Positions 45,918 through 54,124 of a stretch of DNA of 64,000 nt are shown here, in pieces. The stretch is taken from assembly GCF_000786695.1 (NCBI RefSeq), contig NZ_CP009962.1, positions 2,542,001 to 2,606,000 on the forward strand, in the 5' to 3' direction. The position numbers and the translations under genes were made by a program. How positions within the stretch are numbered: position 1 is the first letter of the stretch; each line of letters starts with the position of its first letter. The notes under the pieces were generated by a model. It was given only the letters and a program-made list of their open reading frames with translations, was not told the DNA's origin and did no database searches. The stretch is from Collimonas arenae. GTDB lineage: Bacteria > Pseudomonadota > Gammaproteobacteria > Burkholderiales > Burkholderiaceae_D.

Positions 45918-46594
45918 TGCAGCTTCTGTTGCAGCAAATGGGACAACTGCAGATCAAGCGATTGTCCGAGAATGAAATACAGCAGTAACGCTGCTACTGC
46001 GGTCAATCCCGCCAGCGCCCATGGCGATAATCGATACAGCCAATCGAATAGCCGGTTGCCGTGCGAAGCGTCGACAATCAGGCTATGTTCCGGTTGTCGC
46101 TGCAATCTGTTGAGCTGAGCGTCGAGATCGGCCATCAGCGCAGTACGCTCCTTGTCGCCAGTACGCACATATCGTCCCTTGAAGCCGAGGCCGAGAACAG
46201 TGCTGTAGCATTGCAGCAATTCGACATTGGGCGGAGTTTCCCGCATGCGGGCCTGGATGCGCTCGTATATCCGTTCGCCGGCATCATGGTTCTGGAAGCG
46301 CTCTACTTGCAAGGGCTCCGCGTCCCATTCCTGCCTGGATGTCTCGGGCAGATAGCGCAATACGGTTTCGTCGAGCAGGCCACATTGTGCATAAATGACG
46401 TCCTGCTTGACGTCGATGGCGACCTTTCGTTGCTCTAACGCGTCGTCCAGCGCGGTGACCAGCTGCAGGCAATCCCGGCGTAATTCCGTAATCGTGTTCG
46501 GCGTCGCTTTCTGTGCCAGAAGCGAGACCTCAAGTGCGGTGTCGCGCAGCAGTGCGCGTATAGGCAGCGGGGAATTGAAGGTAAGTGATGTCAT
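45914..46594 (-). CDS. tssL: T6SS membrane complex subunit TssL (DotU/IcmH family)
   Basis: A 226-residue DotU-type protein with a cytoplasmic helical domain and one C-terminal membrane helix (about 190-212). The segments QCGLLDETVL and ERIYERIQ and the late LLQCYSTVLGLGFKGRY are the family hallmarks. It partners TssM. The peptidoglycan-binding part found fused to some TssL proteins is here encoded by the overlapping downstream gene. Confidence 0.93.
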   Translation of the reverse strand: MTSLTFNSPLPIRALLRDTALEVSLLAQKATPNTITELRRDCLQLVTALDDALEQRKVAIDVKQDVIYAQCGLLDETVLRYLPETSRQEWDAEPLQVERFQNHDAGERIYERIQARMRETPPNVELLQCYSTVLGLGFKGRYVRTGDKERTALMADLDAQLNRLQRQPEHSLIVDASHGNRLFDWLYRLSPWALAGLTAVAALLLYFILGQSLDLQLSHLLQQKLQ

Positions 46595-46599
46595 GGTGT

Positions 46600-46641
46600 G
46601 AAGGTCATCTGATAAAGGTCACGATGTAAAGGTCACGATGT
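46600..46641. repeat. Three 14-bp tandem units at the tssK/tssL junction
   Basis: AAAGGTCACGATGT occurs twice in a row (46614-46627 and 46628-46641) and a diverged unit, GAAGGTCATCTGAT, precedes it (46600-46613). The tssK stop codon lies inside the last unit, and tssL starts just beyond the first. The repeat may arise by slippage and changes the spacing between the two genes. Confidence 0.7.
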
Positions 46642-47982
46642 AAGTACGGCAAACAATTCCAGCGAGGCGTCGCGCAACGATGACGGCAGATAGATCTGGC
46701 ACGCGCGCGCCGCCAGCATCCTGGCGTGCGCCGGATCGGTGGAGTCGAGGGCGAAATACTGGTTTTCCAGGCGCACCGGGATCGCCGCCGGAACGCGTTG
46801 CACTGCGCGCAGCGGGATACCGGCCAGCGCGGCATTGACGATGTGGCCAATGTCGTCGGGACTGCCGATCTTGCACAATTTCGGAATATGTTCGATCAGT
46901 TGCAGGGCCGGTAATCCCGCTTGCACCGACAGGTAATAATCGGCGCCTTTCAGCAGCCGCTCGTCCAGGAACTGGCCGCTCCAGATCGTCGGGCTCTTTT
47001 GCGTCAGGCCGATCGGAATGACGCGAGACGGGATGATGGCGTCCAGAAGTTCCCGAATCAACGCTTCCAGTTTGCTGAAAACCTGTTCTTGCTGATTGTG
47101 ATCGTAAGCCGGTAAGGAGGTCAGGGTGGTCGCCGTCGAGAACGTCATCAAGGCGCCGGCCAGGCGCGCCAACAATGCGTATAGTTTTTCTGGCGGCTGG
47201 TTTGGATGGCTCACCAGGAACGACAGATCCGGCCAATGCGTGTTAATGCAATGTAAAAGCCAGAACAGCGAGACATCGGCAACGCCGAATTCCGCGATCT
47301 GATCTACGCGTTCACGGCGCCGGCTGGACAGGGCGGTACTCTTGGCCAGCAAAATATCGGTCAGGCGGGCGACGCGCTCCGTGTGGCGCTGATGCGCCGA
47401 CAGGAGCAGGCATGGAGGTACATAGGTGCGGTCGACTTCGAATTGCCCGCTCACATTACGCACAATCCGGGCAATCGGACACACCATGTTGTCCGCTTGC
47501 GTCTCGAAGTCAAACAGCAAGTGCACAGCGTGCCGTTGCACCGCCAGTTCTTCCACGCCTTCGCCGAAGAGATCCGGCGTCTTCACAAATTCGCGGAAAT
47601 ACCGCCGCGGCCGCGCCAGTTTTTCATCGTCGTAACGGCAATTGCCACCCTCGGCATTGAGCAAGGGCAGGGCGGCGACTACCACCGCACTTTGTTTGTC
47701 GGCCGGAATATCCCGCGCCAGATCGCGCGCCGGCGGTAGGGCATCGGCTACCGATGTATCGATGACGGTGCTGTCGGGGAGGCGCACTTTCAGGCTCGAT
47801 AATTTCAATCGTCCGGCGCTGAGCGTTTCTTCGTCGATCTGTACATCGACCACACCCCAGGGCTCGGCAACGGTCAATGAAGCCAGTTGCCGCCCGCTGA
47901 AATGCGACCAGAGTTCCTGCTGCTGGAAATGTTGCGGGGTAAGAATGACCCCCTCTCCAAAGAGTGGTTTAAAAATCCGCAT
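46633..47982 (-). CDS. tssK: T6SS baseplate subunit TssK
   Basis: A 449-residue TssK that links the baseplate to the membrane complex. The N-terminal shoulder domain starts MRIFKPLFGEGVILTPQHFQQQ, the family's most conserved region, and the central helical bundle and C-terminal head are of standard length. It is the first gene of the minus-strand T6SS block, which runs tssK-tssL-OmpA-hcp-vgrG, and faces the tssB operon across a long regulatory gap. Confidence 0.95.
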   Translation of the reverse strand: MRIFKPLFGEGVILTPQHFQQQELWSHFSGRQLASLTVAEPWGVVDVQIDEETLSAGRLKLSSLKVRLPDSTVIDTSVADALPPARDLARDIPADKQSAVVVAALPLLNAEGGNCRYDDEKLARPRRYFREFVKTPDLFGEGVEELAVQRHAVHLLFDFETQADNMVCPIARIVRNVSGQFEVDRTYVPPCLLLSAHQRHTERVARLTDILLAKSTALSSRRRERVDQIAEFGVADVSLFWLLHCINTHWPDLSFLVSHPNQPPEKLYALLARLAGALMTFSTATTLTSLPAYDHNQQEQVFSKLEALIRELLDAIIPSRVIPIGLTQKSPTIWSGQFLDERLLKGADYYLSVQAGLPALQLIEHIPKLCKIGSPDDIGHIVNAALAGIPLRAVQRVPAAIPVRLENQYFALDSTDPAHARMLAARACQIYLPSSLRDASLELFAVLTS

Positions 47983-48313
47983 GACTTCCCGTCGTGTGTG
48001 TGATTGCCGATGGCGCTGGATGACTAAAAGAACAGAACATCAGTGACGGCGATCTCATTATTGCGTCAATGACACTATTTTCCGTATTGCCAAACGACAT
48101 CTAAAAATTGTCATTCAATGTACAAAAATCATTTACTCGTTCATTACCCATTGAAATTCATGAGATTTCAGGATGTTTTCTCGTGGTAACAATGCCAGAA
48201 ATCAAAAAAATGACATTAAAGAACATTTAACATTTCAAGCAAATTTCAAGATCTTATTTTTACTGAAAAAGATATAAAAGCAGCTACATTTAGAAGCACA
48301 AATCCCAATAAGT

Positions 48314-48337
48314 AAACCTGTCATTTTTGACAGGTTT
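48314..48337. promoter_or_regulatory. 10-bp perfect inverted repeat in the T6SS control region
   Basis: AAACCTGTCA and TGACAGGTTT flank a TTTT centre. Related TCTGTCAAA and TTGTCAAAA words lie within 110 bases. It could be a regulator operator or an RNA hairpin; nothing in the window identifies the regulator. Confidence 0.45.
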
Positions 48338-48575
48338 TAGTTGTCAAAAAATTATGATACTAATACGTACTGATGTTTTAAATTCTCTTAAATTCAGTTA
48401 CTTACATGTTTAAATCTGTCAAATAATGTAATTGTTGTCTATGGAGTGCCAGAGTTGCTAAAAACGAATTGGCCTATACTCGATTCGTATTATCCTGCCA
48501 TTTTTACCATGTTTTTTCCAAGTGTCCATAAGTTTCTGTGATTCACTAAATTTAACAATTTATGGCGAGATAAAA

Positions 48576-48605
48576 TTGACAATAGCTAGTTCGTGGGCAT
48601 CTAAT
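48576..48605 (+). promoter_or_regulatory. Sigma70 promoter for tssB
   Basis: TTGACA (48576-48581, perfect) and TCTAAT (48600-48605, five of six) are spaced by 18 bases. The leader would be about 45-50 bases, and AGGAG (48649-48653) stands six bases before the tssB ATG. Confidence 0.65.
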
Positions 48606-48659
48606 AGGCTTTTTTAAGTTCTCTTTATTCGATGTTTTCACTTCTCACAGGAGCATAGA

Positions 48660-49172
48660 ATGGCCGAAAGTTTTCAACGGGAAATTCCCAAAGCGCGGGT
48701 AAATATTTCCCTCGATCTACACACTGGCGGCGCCCAGAAGCGCGTCGAGTTGCCGCTCAAATTGCTGGTGATGGGTGACTACAGCGCAGGCAAAGAAAAT
48801 GCGCCGCTTGCCGAGCGCAAGAAGGTCAGCATCAACAAGAACAACTTCGACGCGGTGCTGACCGATATCAATCCGGAAGCCAAGATCACGGCCGAGAACA
48901 CGTTGGCTGGCGATGGTTCGGAGATGAGCGTGGCGCTTAACTTCAAAACGATGAAAGACTTCGCCCCGGAGCAGGTGGCGCGCCAGATTCCGGAACTGCA
49001 GGCGATGATGGCCATGCGCAATTTGCTGCGCGACCTGAAATCCAATCTGCTCGACAACGGCACTTTCCGTCGTGAACTCGAGAAAATTCTCAAGGATGAC
49101 AAGCTCTCCAGCAGCCTGCGCGCTGACCTGAGCCGTATCGCCTCGATCGACACCAAGCCAGGCCATAGCTGA
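48660..49172 (+). CDS. tssB: T6SS sheath subunit TssB (VipA)
   Basis: A 170-residue small sheath subunit. It contains RVNISLDLHTGG, then ELPLKLLVMGDYS, the family core, and the helical C-terminal region that interlocks with TssC. It begins the plus-strand operon, with a consensus promoter and a good ribosome site, and is followed after 53 bases by tssC. Confidence 0.95.
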   Translation: MAESFQREIPKARVNISLDLHTGGAQKRVELPLKLLVMGDYSAGKENAPLAERKKVSINKNNFDAVLTDINPEAKITAENTLAGDGSEMSVALNFKTMKDFAPEQVARQIPELQAMMAMRNLLRDLKSNLLDNGTFRRELEKILKDDKLSSSLRADLSRIASIDTKPGHS

Positions 49173-49225
49173 TTGGCTAGCGGCGCGATTGAAAAATTGA
49201 TGACACACTGATTACGGGGAATAAC

Positions 49226-50782
49226 ATGGCTAACAACGAAACTCCACAAAGCAAGGTACCGGCAGCAGCCGCGGCAGCGGCAAAGACCGTCGTTCTCGAC
49301 AACCGCAGCGTCTATGAATCGCTGTGCGACAAGATCAACCTGAAGCCGATCGACAAGGCGCGTCCGCTAGAGGCATTCCAGGATAACGACATTCTTTCGG
49401 AGTCCCCAGCTGATGAGCGCATGGCGCGTGCGGTCAGCGTGTTCCTCAACATGGTGGCCGACGCCAGCAAGAAGGTTGACCGTCTCGACAAGACGCTGCT
49501 CGATTTCCACATCGATCACCTCGACCAGCAGATCAGCCGGCAACTCGATGCAGTGATGCATTCGCCGCAGTTTCAGCAGATTGAATCGGCCTGGCGTGGC
49601 CTGCGCTTCCTGGTCGACCGCACCGATTTCCGCAAGAACGTCAAGATCGAAGTGCTGGACGTATCCAAGGATGCCCTGCATCAGGATTTCGAAGACACGC
49701 CGGAAGTGATCCAGAGCGGTTTGTACCGCCACACCTACATCCAGGAATACGACACACCGGGCGGCGAGCCGATCGGTTCCATCATTTCCAACTACGAGTT
49801 CAGCAACTCGCCGCAAGACATGGCCTTGCTGCGTAACGTCTCCAAGGTCGCCGCTGCCGCCCACATGCCGTTTGTAGGCTCAGTCGGCCCGGCCTTCTTC
49901 GGCAAGGAAACCATGGAAGAAGTAGCGGCGATCCAGGACATCGCCAACTATTTCGACCGCGCTGAATACATCAAGTGGAAGAGTTTCCGCGAGACCGATG
50001 ACGCTCGTTACATCGGCCTGACCATGCCGCGCGTGCTTGGCCGCCTGCCGTATGGCCCGGACACCGTTCCGGTACGTGCATTCAACTACACCGAAGCCGT
50101 CAAGGGTCCAGACCACAATCGCTATCTTTGGGTAAACGCCTCGTTTGCTTTCGCCGCCAACATGGTCGGCAGCTTCATCAAGAACGGCTGGTGCGTACAG
50201 ATCCGCGGCCCGCAAGCCGGCGGCAAGGTAGAAGATTTGCCAGTGCACTTGTACGACCTGGGCACCGGCTACCAGCCGAAGATCCCAACCGAAGTGCTGA
50301 TTCCGGAAACCCGCGAATTCGAATTCGCCAATCTCGGCTTCATTCCGCTGTCGTTCTACAAGAACAACGACTTCGCCTGCTTCTTCTCGGCCAACTCGTC
50401 GCAAAAGCCAGCCCTGTACGACACCAAGGAAGCCACCGCCAACAGCCGCATCAATGCGCGCCTGCCGTACATCTTCCTGCTGTCGCGCATCGCCCACTAC
50501 CTGAAACTGATCCAGCGCGAAAATATCGGTACGACCAAGGACCGCCGTTTGCTGGAGCTGGAATTGAACAACTGGATCAAGAATCTCGTCACCGAGATGA
50601 CCGACCCGGGCGACGATCTGCAAGCTTCGCATCCGCTGCGCGAAGCCAATGTGATCGTGGAAGACATCGAAGACAATCCAGGCTTCTTCCGCATCAAGCT
50701 GTTCATCGTGCCGCACTTCCAGGTTGAAGGGATGGACATCGGCCTGTCTCTGGTCTCGCAAATGCCTAAAGCAAAGACTTAA
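49226..50782 (+). CDS. tssC: T6SS sheath subunit TssC (VipB)
   Basis: A 518-residue large sheath subunit, standard length. The conserved HRYHTYIQEYDTPGG-like and NYEFSNSPQDM segments and the C-terminal FRIKLFIVPHFQVEGMDI are the family signatures. It carries the N-terminal helix read by ClpV. It is more strongly conserved, in codon use and sequence, than the cargo genes that follow. The second vgrG starts 111 bases downstream. Confidence 0.96.
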   Translation: MANNETPQSKVPAAAAAAAKTVVLDNRSVYESLCDKINLKPIDKARPLEAFQDNDILSESPADERMARAVSVFLNMVADASKKVDRLDKTLLDFHIDHLDQQISRQLDAVMHSPQFQQIESAWRGLRFLVDRTDFRKNVKIEVLDVSKDALHQDFEDTPEVIQSGLYRHTYIQEYDTPGGEPIGSIISNYEFSNSPQDMALLRNVSKVAAAAHMPFVGSVGPAFFGKETMEEVAAIQDIANYFDRAEYIKWKSFRETDDARYIGLTMPRVLGRLPYGPDTVPVRAFNYTEAVKGPDHNRYLWVNASFAFAANMVGSFIKNGWCVQIRGPQAGGKVEDLPVHLYDLGTGYQPKIPTEVLIPETREFEFANLGFIPLSFYKNNDFACFFSANSSQKPALYDTKEATANSRINARLPYIFLLSRIAHYLKLIQRENIGTTKDRRLLELELNNWIKNLVTEMTDPGDDLQASHPLREANVIVEDIEDNPGFFRIKLFIVPHFQVEGMDIGLSLVSQMPKAKT

Positions 50783-50892
50783 GGTAAGTCTGTATGAACG
50801 GGCGATAGTCCTGCCGGGTGCAGGGCTATCGCCCTTATTTCCTTCAAGAATACAAATACAAACAAGAACGCGCGTCTCAGGAAGAGGTAGTC

Positions 50893-53268
50893 ATGGGTAT
50901 GAACGATATAGTGTCATCGCTGAAGTCAGGTGCTTTACAACCCTATGCGCTCGATGTGCCGCGCGCCGGCGCCAGTGCCAAGGATCTCAGCGTTGTCAGT
51001 TTTGAAGGCACTGAAGAGTTGGGCCAGCCCAGCCGTTTTGCGATTCGTTTAACCCATCCTCTCGCCGATTTGCCGCGCGCCAGCTTTGTCGGCATGCCCG
51101 CCACCTTTACGATTAATCCCCCTCAGTTAGCCGGGCTCCCTGCGTTAGGTGCGGGCCGCAAGATTCAGGGCGTCATCACCAGCTTTGGCGAACTCGACAA
51201 CAACAAAGACGTGACCACCTATGAAGTGGTGCTGGAATCGCGGCTCGCCCAGCTGCGCAACATCAGGCGTTGCCGCATGTTTTTGGAAAAGACTTTCCCG
51301 CAAATTATCGAGGATATCCTGCGCGAACATGGCTTTGCCGGCGACGGCAGCCATTTCAGCTTTACCTTGCTGCGACAATATGAAAAGCGGCCGATCGTCA
51401 CGCAATGGCATGAAACGGACCTGGCTTTTATCCAGCGCCTGTGCCGCCGATGCGGTATCTGGTTCCGGATGGATGCCGGCGAGTGGGGCGAGGTTACCCA
51501 TTTTGGTGATGACTTCACCCACTACAAGCGCAAACCGGCGTTGACTGCACCGTTGTCCGCCAACGCCGGACTTGAAAGCGTCGGCGCTGAAGCGGTACAT
51601 GCATTCGAGACCCATTACAAAAGCATTCCGCAATCGTTTATCGTCCGGGATTACAACCGGCTGAGCGCACCGCCGACCATCGAAACCGAAGTCAATCTGG
51701 CGCGTAACGATAAAACCACTTATGGCCAATCGTATTCCTGGGCGCCACTGCATCTGGATACCGAGCAGGCCGAATGGGAAGGGCAGCTGCGCCATGAGGC
51801 GGCGCTGTGCGAACAAATCGTCTACCAGGGAAAAAGCAACGTCCTCGACCTGGTTCCCGGCGCTGTTTTCAAATTCACCAACAAGGTCTTGCCGGATGCC
51901 GAATACGGTCAACTGATCACCAGCATCACGCATCACGGCGCGCGCGATACTGCGTACCACAACAGTTATTCCGCCATCCCTTCCGACCGGATTTATCGTC
52001 TGCCGCTACATGAAGAGGAATGGCCGAAAATCAGCGGCACCTTGAGCGCCCGCATTGCTTCGCCAAACCGCTATCCCTATGCCTACATGAACCAGGCCGG
52101 CGACTACATGGTGCAATTCGATTTCGACCGCGATCCGCGTCAAAGCGGGCTCAACAGCTGCTGGATGCGCCTCGCCAAGCCGTTCGCAGGTGGGTTGCAG
52201 ACCGGCTTTCACTTTCCGTTGCTGGATGGTACCGAAGTCGCCGTGGCCTTCCACGATTCCGATCCGGACCGCCCGTTTATTGCCCATGCGCTGCATGACA
52301 GCCAAAACAGCGACCTGATCACCAATCAAAATCGCTGGATGAGCCGCAACGAAATCCGGACGCAGAGTAACAACAAGCTTCGCCTCGAAGACTGGGAGGG
52401 CGAAGAGCACGTCAAATTGGCCACAGAATACGGCAAGAGCCAGCTCAATCTTGGCCATCTGGTTGATGCCAAGAAGCAGAAACGCGGTGAGGGCATGGAA
52501 ATGCGCACCGATTTTTGGGGAAGTCTGCGCGCCGCCAAGGGATTGTTCCTGTCTGCCGATGCCCAGCCCAAGGCCAGTGGCCAGCATCTTGATATGCAGG
52601 CAGCGCAGGATTTGCTTGATCAGGCGCTGCAGCAATCTCAAGCGTTGGGCGGCGCAGCAAAAGCTGCGCAAGCAATTAGCGCCGACTACGACAAACAGAA
52701 GGCGCTACTCGAAAACACCTTGAAGCAACTCAAGCAGGCCGGCATTCTGGTGAGCGCCCCTGCGGGCATCGGCCTCGCCTCGGGCGGCCACTTGCAACTG
52801 TCCGCAGCACAAAATCTGATCGCTACTGCCGGCGGTAATGCCGATGTGAGCGTATTGAAGAAATTCACCGTCGCCGCTGGGGATGCGATATCGCTGTTTG
52901 CACAGGCGCTCGGCATCAAGATTTTTGCGGCCAAAGGCAAGGTCGACATTCAGGCGCAGAGCGATGAAATGGCGCTGACAGCCTTGAAGGATTTGAAAAT
53001 CGTCAGTGTTGATGGAAGGCTGATTCTATCTTCCCAGAAAGAAGTCTGGATCGGCGCCGGTGGCTCTTATATCAAAATCACACCGGAATCGATTGAGAAT
53101 GGTACGCCCGGCGACATCCTGGAGCGATGTGCGGTATGGAACAAACCGGGCGCGGCCTCCATGCGCATGCCTGCTCCCGCATTGCCAAAAGGCCAGCTCA
53201 AACTATGTGAATTCACTGCGTCCGCAGCGGATGCAGAAGGCGCCGGTATGATTCGCGGAGCTGCCTGA
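50893..53268 (+). CDS. tssI: T6SS spike protein VgrG (second copy)
   Basis: A 791-residue VgrG, closely similar through most of its length to the one on the minus strand, including the DUF2345 prism. It ends with a different tail (residues about 765-791), rich in Ala and Gly. I chose ATG 50893 (GAGG before it) rather than the longer frame from 50818. The DUF4123 adaptor gene starts one base after its stop, so this VgrG carries the VasX-like effector through that adaptor. Confidence 0.94.
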   Translation: MGMNDIVSSLKSGALQPYALDVPRAGASAKDLSVVSFEGTEELGQPSRFAIRLTHPLADLPRASFVGMPATFTINPPQLAGLPALGAGRKIQGVITSFGELDNNKDVTTYEVVLESRLAQLRNIRRCRMFLEKTFPQIIEDILREHGFAGDGSHFSFTLLRQYEKRPIVTQWHETDLAFIQRLCRRCGIWFRMDAGEWGEVTHFGDDFTHYKRKPALTAPLSANAGLESVGAEAVHAFETHYKSIPQSFIVRDYNRLSAPPTIETEVNLARNDKTTYGQSYSWAPLHLDTEQAEWEGQLRHEAALCEQIVYQGKSNVLDLVPGAVFKFTNKVLPDAEYGQLITSITHHGARDTAYHNSYSAIPSDRIYRLPLHEEEWPKISGTLSARIASPNRYPYAYMNQAGDYMVQFDFDRDPRQSGLNSCWMRLAKPFAGGLQTGFHFPLLDGTEVAVAFHDSDPDRPFIAHALHDSQNSDLITNQNRWMSRNEIRTQSNNKLRLEDWEGEEHVKLATEYGKSQLNLGHLVDAKKQKRGEGMEMRTDFWGSLRAAKGLFLSADAQPKASGQHLDMQAAQDLLDQALQQSQALGGAAKAAQAISADYDKQKALLENTLKQLKQAGILVSAPAGIGLASGGHLQLSAAQNLIATAGGNADVSVLKKFTVAAGDAISLFAQALGIKIFAAKGKVDIQAQSDEMALTALKDLKIVSVDGRLILSSQKEVWIGAGGSYIKITPESIENGTPGDILERCAVWNKPGAASMRMPAPALPKGQLKLCEFTASAADAEGAGMIRGAA

Positions 53269-53269
53269 T

Positions 53270-54124
53270 ATGAGCGGATTAAATCAAGATATGCTTGAGA
53301 CGCATGCCTATGCGCTGATCAACCCTCTGCAAGTAGATCCAGCTAACTGGCAAGATTTGCCGACTATCCCGGTTGTGCCTGCATCCTTCCAGAGCCAGCC
53401 AGAGTTATTTCCGGTGCTGCTGAAACTTAACGATCTTGAACCTGCGGTGCGGATAGCGTTGCTGAGCCGCGCCGAAACATGGGAACATGGAAGTGATTAC
53501 CCCTGGTTTTCGGCGCTGCTAGATACTCCCGCTCCGGCGGAACAGATTCAGCAGCATCTTGCGAGTTGCATGGAGCTGCACCAGCTTACCGGGGAGGTAG
53601 ATCTGATACGTATCCACGATCCGCGGACATTCCGTCATTTACGTTGGCTGCTGGATGAGCAGCAATTGGCAGCTTTGCTCGGGCCGGTTAACACCTGGAG
53701 CTGGCGCGAGCCAAATGGGCAATGGCGCAACCACCGCAATACCACCCGCTCTGCGACGGTTTTTCAATTGTCACTGCAGCAGCAGCATCAATTACTGCGC
53801 CTGGGGGAGGTGAATGCCACATTGCAGCATCTCACCCGTGTTGCGCCGAACTTACATGACGATGACGCGCTTGCACGGCGCATTGACATACTGCTTGCCG
53901 AAGCCTGGCATACGCACCTGCTTGCCGATCAAACAGATCGTCAGCTTTACGCGATTCAAGCACTTCGTTTTCACCCGGATATTCATCAGCATCCATTCAT
54001 GCGCAAGCGGCTGGAGCAAGTTCACGCAGAAGCTATCAGCTACGTCGGCGCCTGCGCCGAACTGGATGAGCCGGCCATGCATCGTTTCGCTGAAGAGCTA
54101 CGCATTTCTAAGGATCGTACATGA
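53270..54124 (+). CDS. DUF4123 effector adaptor/chaperone (Tap/TEC-like)
   Basis: A 284-residue DUF4123 protein, the class that loads a specific effector on its VgrG. Seen: the typical DUF4123 N-terminal alpha/beta part with AYALINPLQVDP, a Trp-rich patch, and the family RTFRHLRWLLDEQQ segment (about 118-131). It lies between vgrG and the effector gene, one base from vgrG and overlapping the effector by 4 bases. It acts in the cytoplasm before loading and is usually specific for its own cargo. Confidence 0.9.
   Translation: MSGLNQDMLETHAYALINPLQVDPANWQDLPTIPVVPASFQSQPELFPVLLKLNDLEPAVRIALLSRAETWEHGSDYPWFSALLDTPAPAEQIQQHLASCMELHQLTGEVDLIRIHDPRTFRHLRWLLDEQQLAALLGPVNTWSWREPNGQWRNHRNTTRSATVFQLSLQQQHQLLRLGEVNATLQHLTRVAPNLHDDDALARRIDILLAEAWHTHLLADQTDRQLYAIQALRFHPDIHQHPFMRKRLEQVHAEAISYVGACAELDEPAMHRFAEELRISKDRT

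Larger units (their letters stand above)
47983..48659. promoter_or_regulatory. 677-bp AT-rich divergent control region between tssK and tssB
   Basis: No open reading frame of note. The region is far more AT-rich than the genes on either side and must hold the promoters of both T6SS blocks. I can point to a good tssB promoter and one inverted repeat, listed separately. For the tssK side I see no convincing promoter. A GG-N10-GC pair at 48596-48609 is too poor a match to claim sigma54 control. The AT-richness suggests H-NS/MvaT-like silencing (inference). Confidence 0.6.

Noticed and set aside
48596..48609. Possible sigma54 -24/-12 element before tssB
   Set aside because: GG and GC have correct spacing, but the surrounding bases match poorly and a near-consensus sigma70 site overlaps it.
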